Source of the DNA: Pseudomonadota bacterium
GTDB taxonomy: Bacteria; Pseudomonadota; Gammaproteobacteria; Pseudomonadales; Halieaceae
Assembly: GCA_030591305.1 (NCBI GenBank)
Contig: JAUVBI010000055.1
Location: forward strand, 1 to 14,954
Length of the DNA stretch: 14,954 bases
Reading direction: 5' to 3'
In this document: positions 8,112 to 14,588 of the stretch, in pieces
How the letters are laid out: every line of letters begins with the position of its first letter
Position numbering within the stretch: position 1 is the stretch's first letter
The notes under the pieces: model-generated
Told to the model about the DNA's origin: nothing
Databases searched by the model: none
The model's input: only the letters and a program-made list of their open reading frames with translations
Translations under genes and position numbers: made by a program

Positions 8112-9923
8112 CTAAAAGCCCGCCTCACCCGCTGCAATACGTACAGCTAATGCAACATCCAGTGGCTCATACACTTTTGAGTGGGGCATCATTACATAAA
8201 GTGCATCACTGACCTGCTCCAGGTCATAACCCTCCTTGCGCAACTCCCCCTTCACCATTTTGAAGGTGCCGGTGGTGTCTATCTCCGACTGTATACGCAG
8301 GAAGACCGGGCGCGCATAGCTGGGTAGTTGTTCGTTGACGTATGTGGAAAAACTTTCGAGATCGAGTTCATCCACACCGTCAGTGAGTACCGTGGAGGCC
8401 ATACCCGCACGGCCATCGGCCCCGGGGACCTCGACACCGTAGACATTACAAAATTCTACCTGGGGATGGCCGTTGATACTTTCGCCAACCTCGTTAGTCG
8501 ATACATTTTCCGATTTCCACCGAAAAGTATCGCCCACGCGATCTACAAACTGGTAGTGGGGCAAGCCCATGGCAAAGCCCACATCGATGGTTTTTATCAA
8601 ATCACCGGTGTTAAACCAGGCATCGCCCGCCTTGAACACGTCCCGAAGAATTTTCTTCTCGGTGTCCTCTTTAGTGGTATAGCCCTCGAATTGTGAGTTC
8701 CGGCCTATCTCACCCAGAAGGAGCCCGGGCTCACCCTTTTCCACCTTAATACAGCGGCCACTGCGGCGGTCATGTACAATTTCATCGGCGTCTACATCGT
8801 ACTTGACCAGTGCGTGAGAAATGCCGGTAAACCCTATTGTGCAATCCTTGTTGAACAAGTTGGCAAAAACAACGTTTCCTTCACTGGCACCATAAAACTC
8901 TACAATCCGTTTCAGGCCAAAACGCTTTTTAAAGGCCACCCACACATCGGGACGCAGGCCGTTACCCGTCATTTTTAGCAGGGGATTTACAGAGTCATCA
9001 GAATGCTCAGGGGTGTTGAGCAGATACCGACACAACTCACCGATGTAAACAAAACAGGTAGCACCGTGTTCACGAACTTCCGGGAGAAAGTTACTGGCAG
9101 AAAATCTTCGCCGTATTATCATAGCAGCGCCGGTGTAAAATGCCGCCCCCACTCCCATAAAAAGAGCACTGCCATGATACAGGGGCAGACACAGATAGAT
9201 GCGGTCGTTTTCATCACAGGTAAGTGAACCAACCCAGGACAGAGAGGCCGCCTGCAGGTAACGACGGTTGGACAGCACCGACGCCTTGGGCAAACCTGTG
9301 GTTCCCGAAGTAAAAATATACAACGCAGTTTCGCCCAGTGTAGAGGCATCAGTTTCCGGTGGATTGTTACTCTCCTCGCCCTGTGCCCTTATCTCCAGAT
9401 CCACAGCCCAGCCCGGGCAGGAAGCCACACTCTTATCTGGCACATAGATATAACGCTCAAGTGCCTTGATGTCGGGGTCGGAGCGCACTTCTGCAAGTGC
9501 AGCCATGAGTTCTTCGCCAACGATGCACATCCTCGAATGGGTAATACTCAAGCAGTGAGTCAATGGGCGCCCAGTCAAATTTGTATTGATTAAGGCTGTC
9601 GTCACACCCAGTTTATTCAGGGCAATAATAGTAGTGAGATACTCTGTCCTGTTTTCCATCAAGAGACTGACGACGTCACCGCGCACCAGACCCAGGGCTT
9701 TGAAGGCACCAGCATAGCGATTTGCATGCTCATTGAGCTCACGCCAGGAGGTCGACTTGCCTTCAAAAATAATGGCGACGTTATCACCAAAGCGCCGGGC
9801 AGTGCTTTCAACCCGAGCCGCAAAACAATCCTTGTCTGTATAGGGGCGGGCCTTGCTCACCTTCGCCAAACGCCGCAGCATGGGGATACTGGCGAGAACT
9901 TCCCGGACTCCTTTCAGGCTCAT
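8112..9923 (-). CDS. Acyl-CoA synthetase, FATP/very-long-chain type
   Basis: A 603-residue ANL-superfamily enzyme predicted to activate a carboxylic acid to its CoA thioester through an acyl-adenylate (ATP to AMP plus PPi). Visible motifs are the AMP-binding P-loop YIFTSGTTGLPK (202-213), FYGASEGN (344-351), TGDL (440-443), DRVGDTFRWKSENVS (462-476), and TTGTFKMVKGELRKEGYD near the C-terminus with the likely A10 catalytic Lys at 556. The FRWKSENVSTNEV form is typical of the FATP/SLC27-like branch, which handles long-chain fatty acids and, in some bacteria and animals, sterol or bile-acid side chains. Substrate class is therefore inference. The ATG overlaps the hydrolase stop (ATGA, 9920-9923), suggesting translational coupling. 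It is the last gene of a VOC-TetR-hydrolase-ligase operon and converges on receptor 2. Confidence 0.9.
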   Translation of the reverse strand: MSLKGVREVLASIPMLRRLAKVSKARPYTDKDCFAARVESTARRFGDNVAIIFEGKSTSWRELNEHANRYAGAFKALGLVRGDVVSLLMENRTEYLTTIIALNKLGVTTALINTNLTGRPLTHCLSITHSRMCIVGEELMAALAEVRSDPDIKALERYIYVPDKSVASCPGWAVDLEIRAQGEESNNPPETDASTLGETALYIFTSGTTGLPKASVLSNRRYLQAASLSWVGSLTCDENDRIYLCLPLYHGSALFMGVGAAFYTGAAMIIRRRFSASNFLPEVREHGATCFVYIGELCRYLLNTPEHSDDSVNPLLKMTGNGLRPDVWVAFKKRFGLKRIVEFYGASEGNVVFANLFNKDCTIGFTGISHALVKYDVDADEIVHDRRSGRCIKVEKGEPGLLLGEIGRNSQFEGYTTKEDTEKKILRDVFKAGDAWFNTGDLIKTIDVGFAMGLPHYQFVDRVGDTFRWKSENVSTNEVGESINGHPQVEFCNVYGVEVPGADGRAGMASTVLTDGVDELDLESFSTYVNEQLPSYARPVFLRIQSEIDTTGTFKMVKGELRKEGYDLEQVSDALYVMMPHSKVYEPLDVALAVRIAAGEAGF

Positions 9924-11038
9924 ACGCCCCTCCCCCCCAACCAGTCGGCTATTAAATTAGACACACTGTCCCGAGCGGTATCGGGCTTGAGCATATAGTG
10001 GTCGCCCGGTATTAGCTCCAGGGTTTTATCCTTTGAGGCCAGATTGTCGTGTATGGTGTGCGCGTCCACCGGGAACACGCCTGTGTCAGCCATGCCCTGT
10101 ACCACCAGTGCAGGAACCGTGATCCGCGCAAGATGAGGAATGGCACGACACTGTGAATACTCCAGGCTCCACATGGAAATCCAGGTGCGAATTGAATTGG
10201 AACAACCGATACCGTAGGGGCTGTAATTAAAGAACTTGGGGGGGCCGAGATAACACTGGCCAACCTCCCGGTCATTGGGATCCAGAGACACATCGAGATA
10301 GCGCGGGTCGGCCCAGGCCCTGTGCATATTGAACATGCGATCAAAACAACCGGCGGCCTGTACCCGCTTCAACTCTTCCAATGCCCAAGCGGTGATGCGG
10401 TGATTGCGCGCCACCTGTGCCTCCCGGTAGCGTTTTATAAATTCAGCAGAATAGGGAGGACCATTATCAGGGTTATACATATCCAGCGAAGGGTCAACGG
10501 AGGTGGGGTCGTTTTCATCAGTAACGGATGGATCAAACCAGTCGGTGAGAACCTCGGGGCGACCGGGGTGCGCATTAATGGTAATAAAGAAATCACCCGG
10601 CGGCAGTTCCATCGCTGCATCAGGCACAGGAACACCCAGCAGCGGTGTAAGATTGGGGGCAACAGCCTGGGACTGGTAGGCGGCCATCAGCGAGCCGCCA
10701 CCTGAGTTACCCAGTAATACAACATTTTCTACCCCGGCTTCCTCGCGCAACCAGCGCACACCCACCCCGATATCGACCAGTGCATTTTCCAGAGTAAACC
10801 AGTGTTCCAACCCACGAAAACGGGTGTTCCAGCCCAGAAAACCATAGCCGCGCTTGGCCATGAACTCGGCCATATAGTGCTCAGAAAAATCCACATTGTA
10901 ATGGGTAGCGATAATGGCGGTCTTGGGCCTGGTGCCACTGGCCGTGTGGTATATTCCCTGGGTGGGCATATAGCCCGCCCCATTGCGACCCGCTGTAGGT
11001 GATGACAGGGAAACAAATTTGCGTTCAATAGACGTCAC
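9920..11038 (-). CDS. Alpha/beta hydrolase
   Basis: A 372-residue cytoplasmic hydrolase with no signal peptide. The nucleophile elbow is LLGNSGGGS with Ser112; the acid is probably Asp318 in VQGMADTGVF and the His is His347 in IPGDHYML, giving a full catalytic triad. HYNVDFSEHY near 46-55 is in the oxyanion-hole region. A long insert between the triad residues (about 140-300) probably forms a large lid. It likely cleaves an ester, lactone or similar bond before the CoA ligase acts; the substrate is unknown. The start is GTG at 11036-11038 with AAGGA seven bases upstream. A 62-base gap separates it from the TetR stop, containing only a weak candidate promoter. It overlaps the CoA ligase by four bases. 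Confidence 0.85.
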   Translation of the reverse strand: MTSIERKFVSLSSPTAGRNGAGYMPTQGIYHTASGTRPKTAIIATHYNVDFSEHYMAEFMAKRGYGFLGWNTRFRGLEHWFTLENALVDIGVGVRWLREEAGVENVVLLGNSGGGSLMAAYQSQAVAPNLTPLLGVPVPDAAMELPPGDFFITINAHPGRPEVLTDWFDPSVTDENDPTSVDPSLDMYNPDNGPPYSAEFIKRYREAQVARNHRITAWALEELKRVQAAGCFDRMFNMHRAWADPRYLDVSLDPNDREVGQCYLGPPKFFNYSPYGIGCSNSIRTWISMWSLEYSQCRAIPHLARITVPALVVQGMADTGVFPVDAHTIHDNLASKDKTLELIPGDHYMLKPDTARDSVSNLIADWLGGRGV

Positions 11039-11100
11039 AGAGTGTTCCTTAATGTTTTTCGACTTCAGGTACTCAATCTTGATTGGCTAATCTGCACTTT

Positions 11101-11790
11101 TTACTTATCGCTATTTACCGGCTCGACAGCTACAAACAGCGTCCGGTAAACAACCCGCGCCATCGCCTCAATGGCAACATCGTCAGCCAGCGCAGGCTTA
11201 CCTGCCTCGCCCCCCTCGATCAGCCACACGTAACAGAAGTAATCCATCATGGAGCCCAGCGCCGAGGCTGTTGCATCGGGTTCTGCATTGAAAACTTGTC
11301 CCGCTTCATCCAGGGCACGAATAGTGCTGGCGATATGCTCCCTGGCATCGGATCGAATCTCCCGCCAACGCTCGGCAAAAAGTTTGTCAATCATGGACGC
11401 CTGAAAAATGGCCGCCAGTTCCGCCACATGATTCTTACAGCTATTCCAATACACTGCGCTCATCTCGCGGATCGCACGGTATGAATCACCATCGCTCAGA
11501 TCGAGCCGGGTAATCTGCCTATCGATTTCTTCCTTGAAGTCCTGGGCAAACTGTTCCAGCAAGGCCTCTTTATTATCGAAATACGTATAGAAGGAACCCA
11601 GGGCCATGCCCGCCTCCCGGGTAATATCCGCGATACGGGTATTGGCGTAACCCTTGTCCTGAAATAGCCGCCGTGCGGCATCCAGTAGCGCCGCCCGACT
11701 GCGGACACCCCGGGCAGTCAGCAGGGTTCCATCTGCGGGTAGTGAGTCACCGATGCCTGTTTTTGCGACAGTGGATTTTTCGCGTGCCAT
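11101..11790 (-). CDS. TetR family transcriptional regulator
   Basis: A 229-residue regulator. The N-terminal TetR helix-turn-helix spans about 31-80, with ALLDAARRLFQDKGYANTRI followed by ITREAGMALGSFYTYFDNKE, the classic recognition helix and Y-x-Y-F-x-x-K-E ending. The C-terminal helical ligand domain is divergent, as usual. In many catabolic clusters of actinobacteria and proteobacteria such TetRs respond to acyl-CoA intermediates, which fits the CoA ligase in the same operon, but this is inference. The ATG is preceded by GGGAG (11796-11800 on the plus strand), which overlaps the VOC stop; the intergenic gap is nine bases. The perfect dyad at 12419-12437 in front of the operon is a good candidate for its own operator. 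Confidence 0.92.
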   Translation of the reverse strand: MAREKSTVAKTGIGDSLPADGTLLTARGVRSRAALLDAARRLFQDKGYANTRIADITREAGMALGSFYTYFDNKEALLEQFAQDFKEEIDRQITRLDLSDGDSYRAIREMSAVYWNSCKNHVAELAAIFQASMIDKLFAERWREIRSDAREHIASTIRALDEAGQVFNAEPDATASALGSMMDYFCYVWLIEGGEAGKPALADDVAIEAMARVVYRTLFVAVEPVNSDK

Positions 11791-11799
11791 TTATTCTCC

Positions 11800-12342
11800 C
11801 TAGACGAGCACTCCGGCAGTGTCCTCTTTGCGCTCTACCTCGGCAATTTCTTCTTTCGGCTGACGCAGTAAACGCAGAGCTTCTTCCTCAGTTTGCACAA
11901 ACTCTTTGCCATTGGTTGTGACACAGAACTCTACCATAATACCATTTGGGTCGAGGGTATATATTGAAGTACACCAACCGTGATCAACACGCATGATCCC
12001 GTCTATGCCTCTGTCGTGCATCAGGCCGGTCATGGTTTCCAGCTCTTCCAGAGTATCGAGCTTAAATGCAATGTGATTTGCCCAGGGAGGAAGCCCCATA
12101 CCCGTTGAAATATCTGTCTTGTAGTCTGCCTCTTCGCCTACATCTTCCAGGTAAAAGAAGGCGATGGCCTCACCATTACCCATACCAAAAAAGAAATGCC
12201 TAAAAAAGCCATCGCCCTGCAGGTGGTTCTCTGTACGTAGCAACGGCATGCCTAGTTTGTTGGTATAAAAATCGTAGGTGGCCTCTACATCACGGGTGGT
12301 ATAGGCGACGTGGTGGACACTTTTAGACTCCACTGTACTCAT
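11800..12342 (-). CDS. VOC (glyoxalase/dioxygenase fold) family protein
   Basis: A 180-residue protein with two beta-alpha-beta-beta-beta modules: SVHHVAYTTRDVEATYDFY opens the first (about 8-26) and ANHIAFKLDTLEEL the second (about 88-101). It ends in YTLDPNGIMVEFCV. Likely metal ligands are H10 or H11, H90 and E138, matching the H/H/E pattern of VOC metalloenzymes such as extradiol dioxygenases, glyoxalases and epimerases. The reaction cannot be chosen from sequence alone. The acidic, Lys/Glu-rich tail (about 145-175) is extra to the fold. The frame runs up to 12408, but ATG 12342 has GGAGAG six bases upstream and begins at the normal distance from the fold, so it is preferred. First gene of the minus-strand operon, driven from the 12431-12495 element. 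Confidence 0.87.
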   Translation of the reverse strand: MSTVESKSVHHVAYTTRDVEATYDFYTNKLGMPLLRTENHLQGDGFFRHFFFGMGNGEAIAFFYLEDVGEEADYKTDISTGMGLPPWANHIAFKLDTLEELETMTGLMHDRGIDGIMRVDHGWCTSIYTLDPNGIMVEFCVTTNGKEFVQTEEEALRLLRQPKEEIAEVERKEDTAGVLV

Positions 12343-12348
12343 GAACAT

Positions 12349-12354
12349 CTCTCC
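12349..12354 (-). promoter_or_regulatory. Ribosome-binding site deciding the VOC start
   Basis: The minus strand reads GGAGAG, then six bases (ATGTTC), then the chosen ATG at 12342. An upstream in-frame ATG at 12348 abuts this site and one at 12408 lacks any such site, so 12342 is the supported start. Confidence 0.75.
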
Positions 12355-12418
12355 AACTATCAGTTTCTCCGAATGGGCAACTCGTGCGCGTTCGGGGCTC
12401 CCGTCCACGACAGTATAG

Positions 12419-12437
12419 AAGTGTAATCTTTACACTT
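12419..12437. promoter_or_regulatory. Operator-like 19-bp dyad AAGTGTAA-TCT-TTACACTT
   Basis: A perfect inverted repeat with 8-bp arms and a 3-base centre. It lies immediately downstream of the predicted minus-strand -10 (complement of 12445-12450), so it would cover the transcription start of the VOC-TetR-hydrolase-ligase operon. Only the right half (TACACTT) is kept in copy 1 of the promoter element. Size and position fit a TetR autoregulatory operator; a GntR dimer site is an alternative. Confidence 0.6.
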
Positions 12438-12438
12438 G

Positions 12439-12461
12439 TCAGGCATCTTATACTTGCCTGA
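12439..12461. repeat. Inverted repeat TCAGGCA-N9-TGCCTGA
   Basis: Perfect 7-bp arms flank TCTTATACT. The repeat overlaps the minus -10 and the plus -35, so a protein bound here would affect both directions. Copy 1 keeps the centre and GGCA but the right arm reads TGCATGA, so the symmetry is not fully conserved. Confidence 0.4.
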
Positions 12462-12479
12462 ATTCGTTTTCAATGTAAA

Positions 12480-12495
12480 ATGAATATATATTCAT
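12480..12495. promoter_or_regulatory. Operator-like dyad ATGAAT-N4-ATTCAT, copy 2
   Basis: ATGAATATATATTCAT is a perfect 16-bp palindrome overlapping the end of the proposed plus-strand -10. It corresponds base for base in position to 5444-5459, pointing to one regulator acting on both receptor 2 and the aldolase operon. Confidence 0.55.
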
Positions 12496-12508
12496 GTTGA
12501 GTAATTTT

Positions 12509-12513
12509 GGGAG
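12509..12513 (+). promoter_or_regulatory. Ribosome-binding site for the GTG start of the aldolase
   Basis: GGGAG followed by six bases and GTG at 12520-12522. There is no nearby in-frame ATG before the conserved fold begins, so this site fixes the start. Confidence 0.75.
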
Positions 12514-12519
12514 TATTTA

Positions 12520-13281
12520 GTGGAAGCAGGTGAATCCTTCGCACAGCGTTTGCGCGCCGGAGAACGGCTATTGGCCACCTCGGCTTCGCTGTCCCCTGTG
12601 GTCGCCGAAATCATGGGGCGCTGTGGCTATGACTGGCTGTTTCTGGACGCGGAATACCTGCCGCTTACAGGCCCGGCTATCCTGGAGTTGATTCGCGCGG
12701 CGGACAGCACCGCCACCCCCGCTGTTGTTCGCCTGAACAATGACCACGAATCAGAAATACGCCAGATTCTCGACATGGGGGCAGCTGGCGTTATTATTCC
12801 CCTGGTAAAAACCGCCGAGCAGGCACAAGCCATTGTCACAGCCGCTAAATACCCCCCCCTGGGTGACCGTGGCATGGCAGGCGCAAGAGCCCAGGCCTAC
12901 GGTGCAGACACCAGGGGCTACATCGAAAGAGCCAATATTGAAACGGCCGTCATTGTTATGGTGGAAGAAATAGAGGGCCTGGCCAATGTAGAGAGTATCG
13001 CCGCCGTGGAAGGGCTGGATGGTATCTTTGTGGGCACGGGCGACCTCTCCCTCAGTCTGGGCTGCTTGGGTGAACCCATGCACAATGACATGCTGGCCGC
13101 ATTCCGGAAAATTGCCGACGCCGCCCGGACCAACAACGTCGCCCTGGGCGGGTTTCCAGCTGACAAAGAAATGTATGATTTTTGCTACGAGCTGGGTTTT
13201 CGCTTTTTCCTCACCGGCCTGGATACTGTACTGTTGCGCGCCGCCGGCATGGACAAATTGAAAGAAGTGTCAGCCTGGTAG
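12520..13281 (+). CDS. HpcH/HpaI-family aldolase-like protein
   Basis: A 253-residue TIM-barrel protein of the HpcH/HpaI (PEP/pyruvate superfamily) type. These are class II, divalent-metal aldolases that split 2-oxo-4-hydroxy acids into pyruvate plus an aldehyde. Family landmarks are GYDWLFLDAEYLPL (36-49), VVRLN with R71, ILDMGAAGVIIP with D85, YPPLGDRGMAGARAQAYG, VMVEEIEG with the metal Glu149, and VGTGDLSLSLG with the metal Asp175. The oddity is Tyr46 where the HpaI enzymes have the catalytic His (GEHAP). GTGDLS also replaces the usual GPADLS. The metal and carboxylate-binding residues remain, so it is probably an enzyme, but the substrate or chemistry may differ. First gene of the plus-strand operon, with 13 bases to the enolase paralogue. 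Confidence 0.87.
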   Translation: MEAGESFAQRLRAGERLLATSASLSPVVAEIMGRCGYDWLFLDAEYLPLTGPAILELIRAADSTATPAVVRLNNDHESEIRQILDMGAAGVIIPLVKTAEQAQAIVTAAKYPPLGDRGMAGARAQAYGADTRGYIERANIETAVIVMVEEIEGLANVESIAAVEGLDGIFVGTGDLSLSLGCLGEPMHNDMLAAFRKIADAARTNNVALGGFPADKEMYDFCYELGFRFFLTGLDTVLLRAAGMDKLKEVSAW

Positions 13282-13294
13282 AGGAATACACAAT

Positions 13295-14575
13295 ATGAAT
13301 GACTCAAATATCAAAAAAGTCTATGGCCGCAGAGTCTGGGACAGCCGCGGACGACCGACCGTAGAAGTAGAGATTACCCTGGAAAACGGTGGCTTTGGCC
13401 GTGCTATAGCCCCGGCGGGTGCATCCACCGGCTCCGGTGAAGCACTGGATTTACGCGACGGCGGCACACGCTTCGCAGGTTACGGCATCGAAGGGGCAGT
13501 CAATAACGTTAACACGCTGATAAGTACCGCCATTACCGGCCTACCCGCCTGTGACCAGGTGCAGGTTGACCAGGTACTCATAGAAACCGACGGCACCAAG
13601 AACCGACAAAAGTTAGGTGGCAATGCAATGATTGCGACGTCCATGGCTGTCGCTCACGCCGCGGCAAATGGTAGCGGCCAGCCCCTGTGGCAATATTTGG
13701 GCGGCAGTACACAAAACCCGCTGCCGGTGCCGGAAGTGCAAATTTTTGGCGGCGGCGCCCACGCCGAGGGCCAGATGGACCTACAGGACTTTATGATTGT
13801 GCCCTTTGGCGCCTCCAGTTTTGATGAAGCCATGGAGTGGGTTGCGGAAATCTATCTTGCCGCTGGCAGAACCATGGGCGCCCTGGGCAAACGCTGCGGT
13901 GTGGCCGATGAAGGGGGCTACTGGCCCGCCTTCTCCAGCAACGAAGAGGCTATCGAAACTTTGGCGAAGGTCATCGAGCAAGCGGGGTTTAATAGCGATA
14001 CCCAGGTGGCGATTTCGCTGGATATCGCCGCTACACAGATATACAAAAACGGCGGTTACTTTTTGAAGAAAGAGGGCCGCACCCTGTCCACGCAGCAGTG
14101 GTATGAGCTGATGAGTGACTGGGTCAATCGTTACCCCATCCTGATGATCGAAGATCCTTTCGTCGAGGATGACCTGGAAAGTCACGCGCGCTTCACTGCT
14201 GAGTTCGGTGATAGAATGCAGGTTGTGGGCGATGATTTACTGGTCACCAATGTAAATAATATAGCCGCTGCCAGAGAGGTAAATGCCTGCAACACCCTGC
14301 TGTGCAAGCCCAACCAGGCGGGCACTCTGAGTGAGGCCAAACTGGCCTTCGAAGCCGCAACCGAGGCTGGTTGGAATACGGTGGTCTCCGCCCGCTCAGG
14401 TGAAACAGAGGACGTCACCATCGTTCACCTGGCCCTGGGTTGGGGAATTAAACAATTGAAAGTCGGCTCGTTCACCCGTTCTGAGCGTATGGCGAAATGG
14501 AACGAGGCACTGCGCCTGGAAGATTACTTTAGCGACCAGGCGACCTACGCCGGGGGCCAGCCCTTTGGTAAATAA
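13295..14575 (+). CDS. Divergent enolase paralogue
   Basis: A 426-residue protein of normal enolase length with both enolase domains. It keeps the Mg loop AGASTGS (Ser44), the loop His H156 (GGGAHAEG), E206 in ADEGGYWP, metal ligands D243, E286 and D313, the catalytic base Lys338 (LLCKPNQAG), R367/S368 (ARSGETED) and K389 (QLKVGS). It departs from true enolases at two active-site positions: Ala366 stands where S-H-R-S-G-E-T has His, and Asp165 where Q-E-F-M has Glu. Housekeeping enolase normally lies near CTP synthase or in glycolytic settings, not behind an aldolase. So this is probably a dehydratase for another 2-phospho-, phosphono- or hydroxy-acid substrate; the reaction is not known. ATG preceded by AGAGGA at a good distance; 13 bases downstream to the next start. 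Confidence 0.88.
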   Translation: MNDSNIKKVYGRRVWDSRGRPTVEVEITLENGGFGRAIAPAGASTGSGEALDLRDGGTRFAGYGIEGAVNNVNTLISTAITGLPACDQVQVDQVLIETDGTKNRQKLGGNAMIATSMAVAHAAANGSGQPLWQYLGGSTQNPLPVPEVQIFGGGAHAEGQMDLQDFMIVPFGASSFDEAMEWVAEIYLAAGRTMGALGKRCGVADEGGYWPAFSSNEEAIETLAKVIEQAGFNSDTQVAISLDIAATQIYKNGGYFLKKEGRTLSTQQWYELMSDWVNRYPILMIEDPFVEDDLESHARFTAEFGDRMQVVGDDLLVTNVNNIAAAREVNACNTLLCKPNQAGTLSEAKLAFEAATEAGWNTVVSARSGETEDVTIVHLALGWGIKQLKVGSFTRSERMAKWNEALRLEDYFSDQATYAGGQPFGK

Positions 14576-14576
14576 C

Positions 14577-14584
14577 AGGAGGAG
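14577..14584 (+). promoter_or_regulatory. Strong ribosome-binding site for the dehydrogenase GTG start
   Basis: AGGAGGAG is followed by four bases and GTG at 14589. The overlapping ATG at 14585 leads to a stop after 16 codons, so the GTG is the real start. Confidence 0.75.
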
Positions 14585-14588
14585 ATGA

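Larger units (their letters stand above)
12431..12495. promoter_or_regulatory. Divergent promoter/operator element, copy 2 (VOC operon / aldolase operon)
   Basis: This is the second copy of the 65-bp element at 5395-5459, again between divergent genes. Plus strand: TTGCCT (12454-12459), 16-base spacer, TAAAAT (12476-12481), toward the aldolase-enolase operon. Minus strand: TTGAAA (complement of 12468-12473), 17-base spacer, TAAGAT (complement of 12445-12450), toward the VOC operon. Spacing is identical to copy 1. Promoter assignment is by eye. Confidence 0.68.

Noticed and set aside
12343..12408. Longer N-terminus for the VOC protein (start at 12408)
   Set aside because: A strong GGAGAG site precedes the internal ATG at 12342, and the extension would begin just downstream of the predicted operator with no ribosome-binding site.
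12852..12859. Run of eight C bases inside the aldolase gene as a phase-variation tract or frameshift
   Set aside because: The frame on both sides matches the family (K-Y-P-P-L-G-D-R-G), so no frameshift is present, and a single eight-base run is weak evidence for switching.
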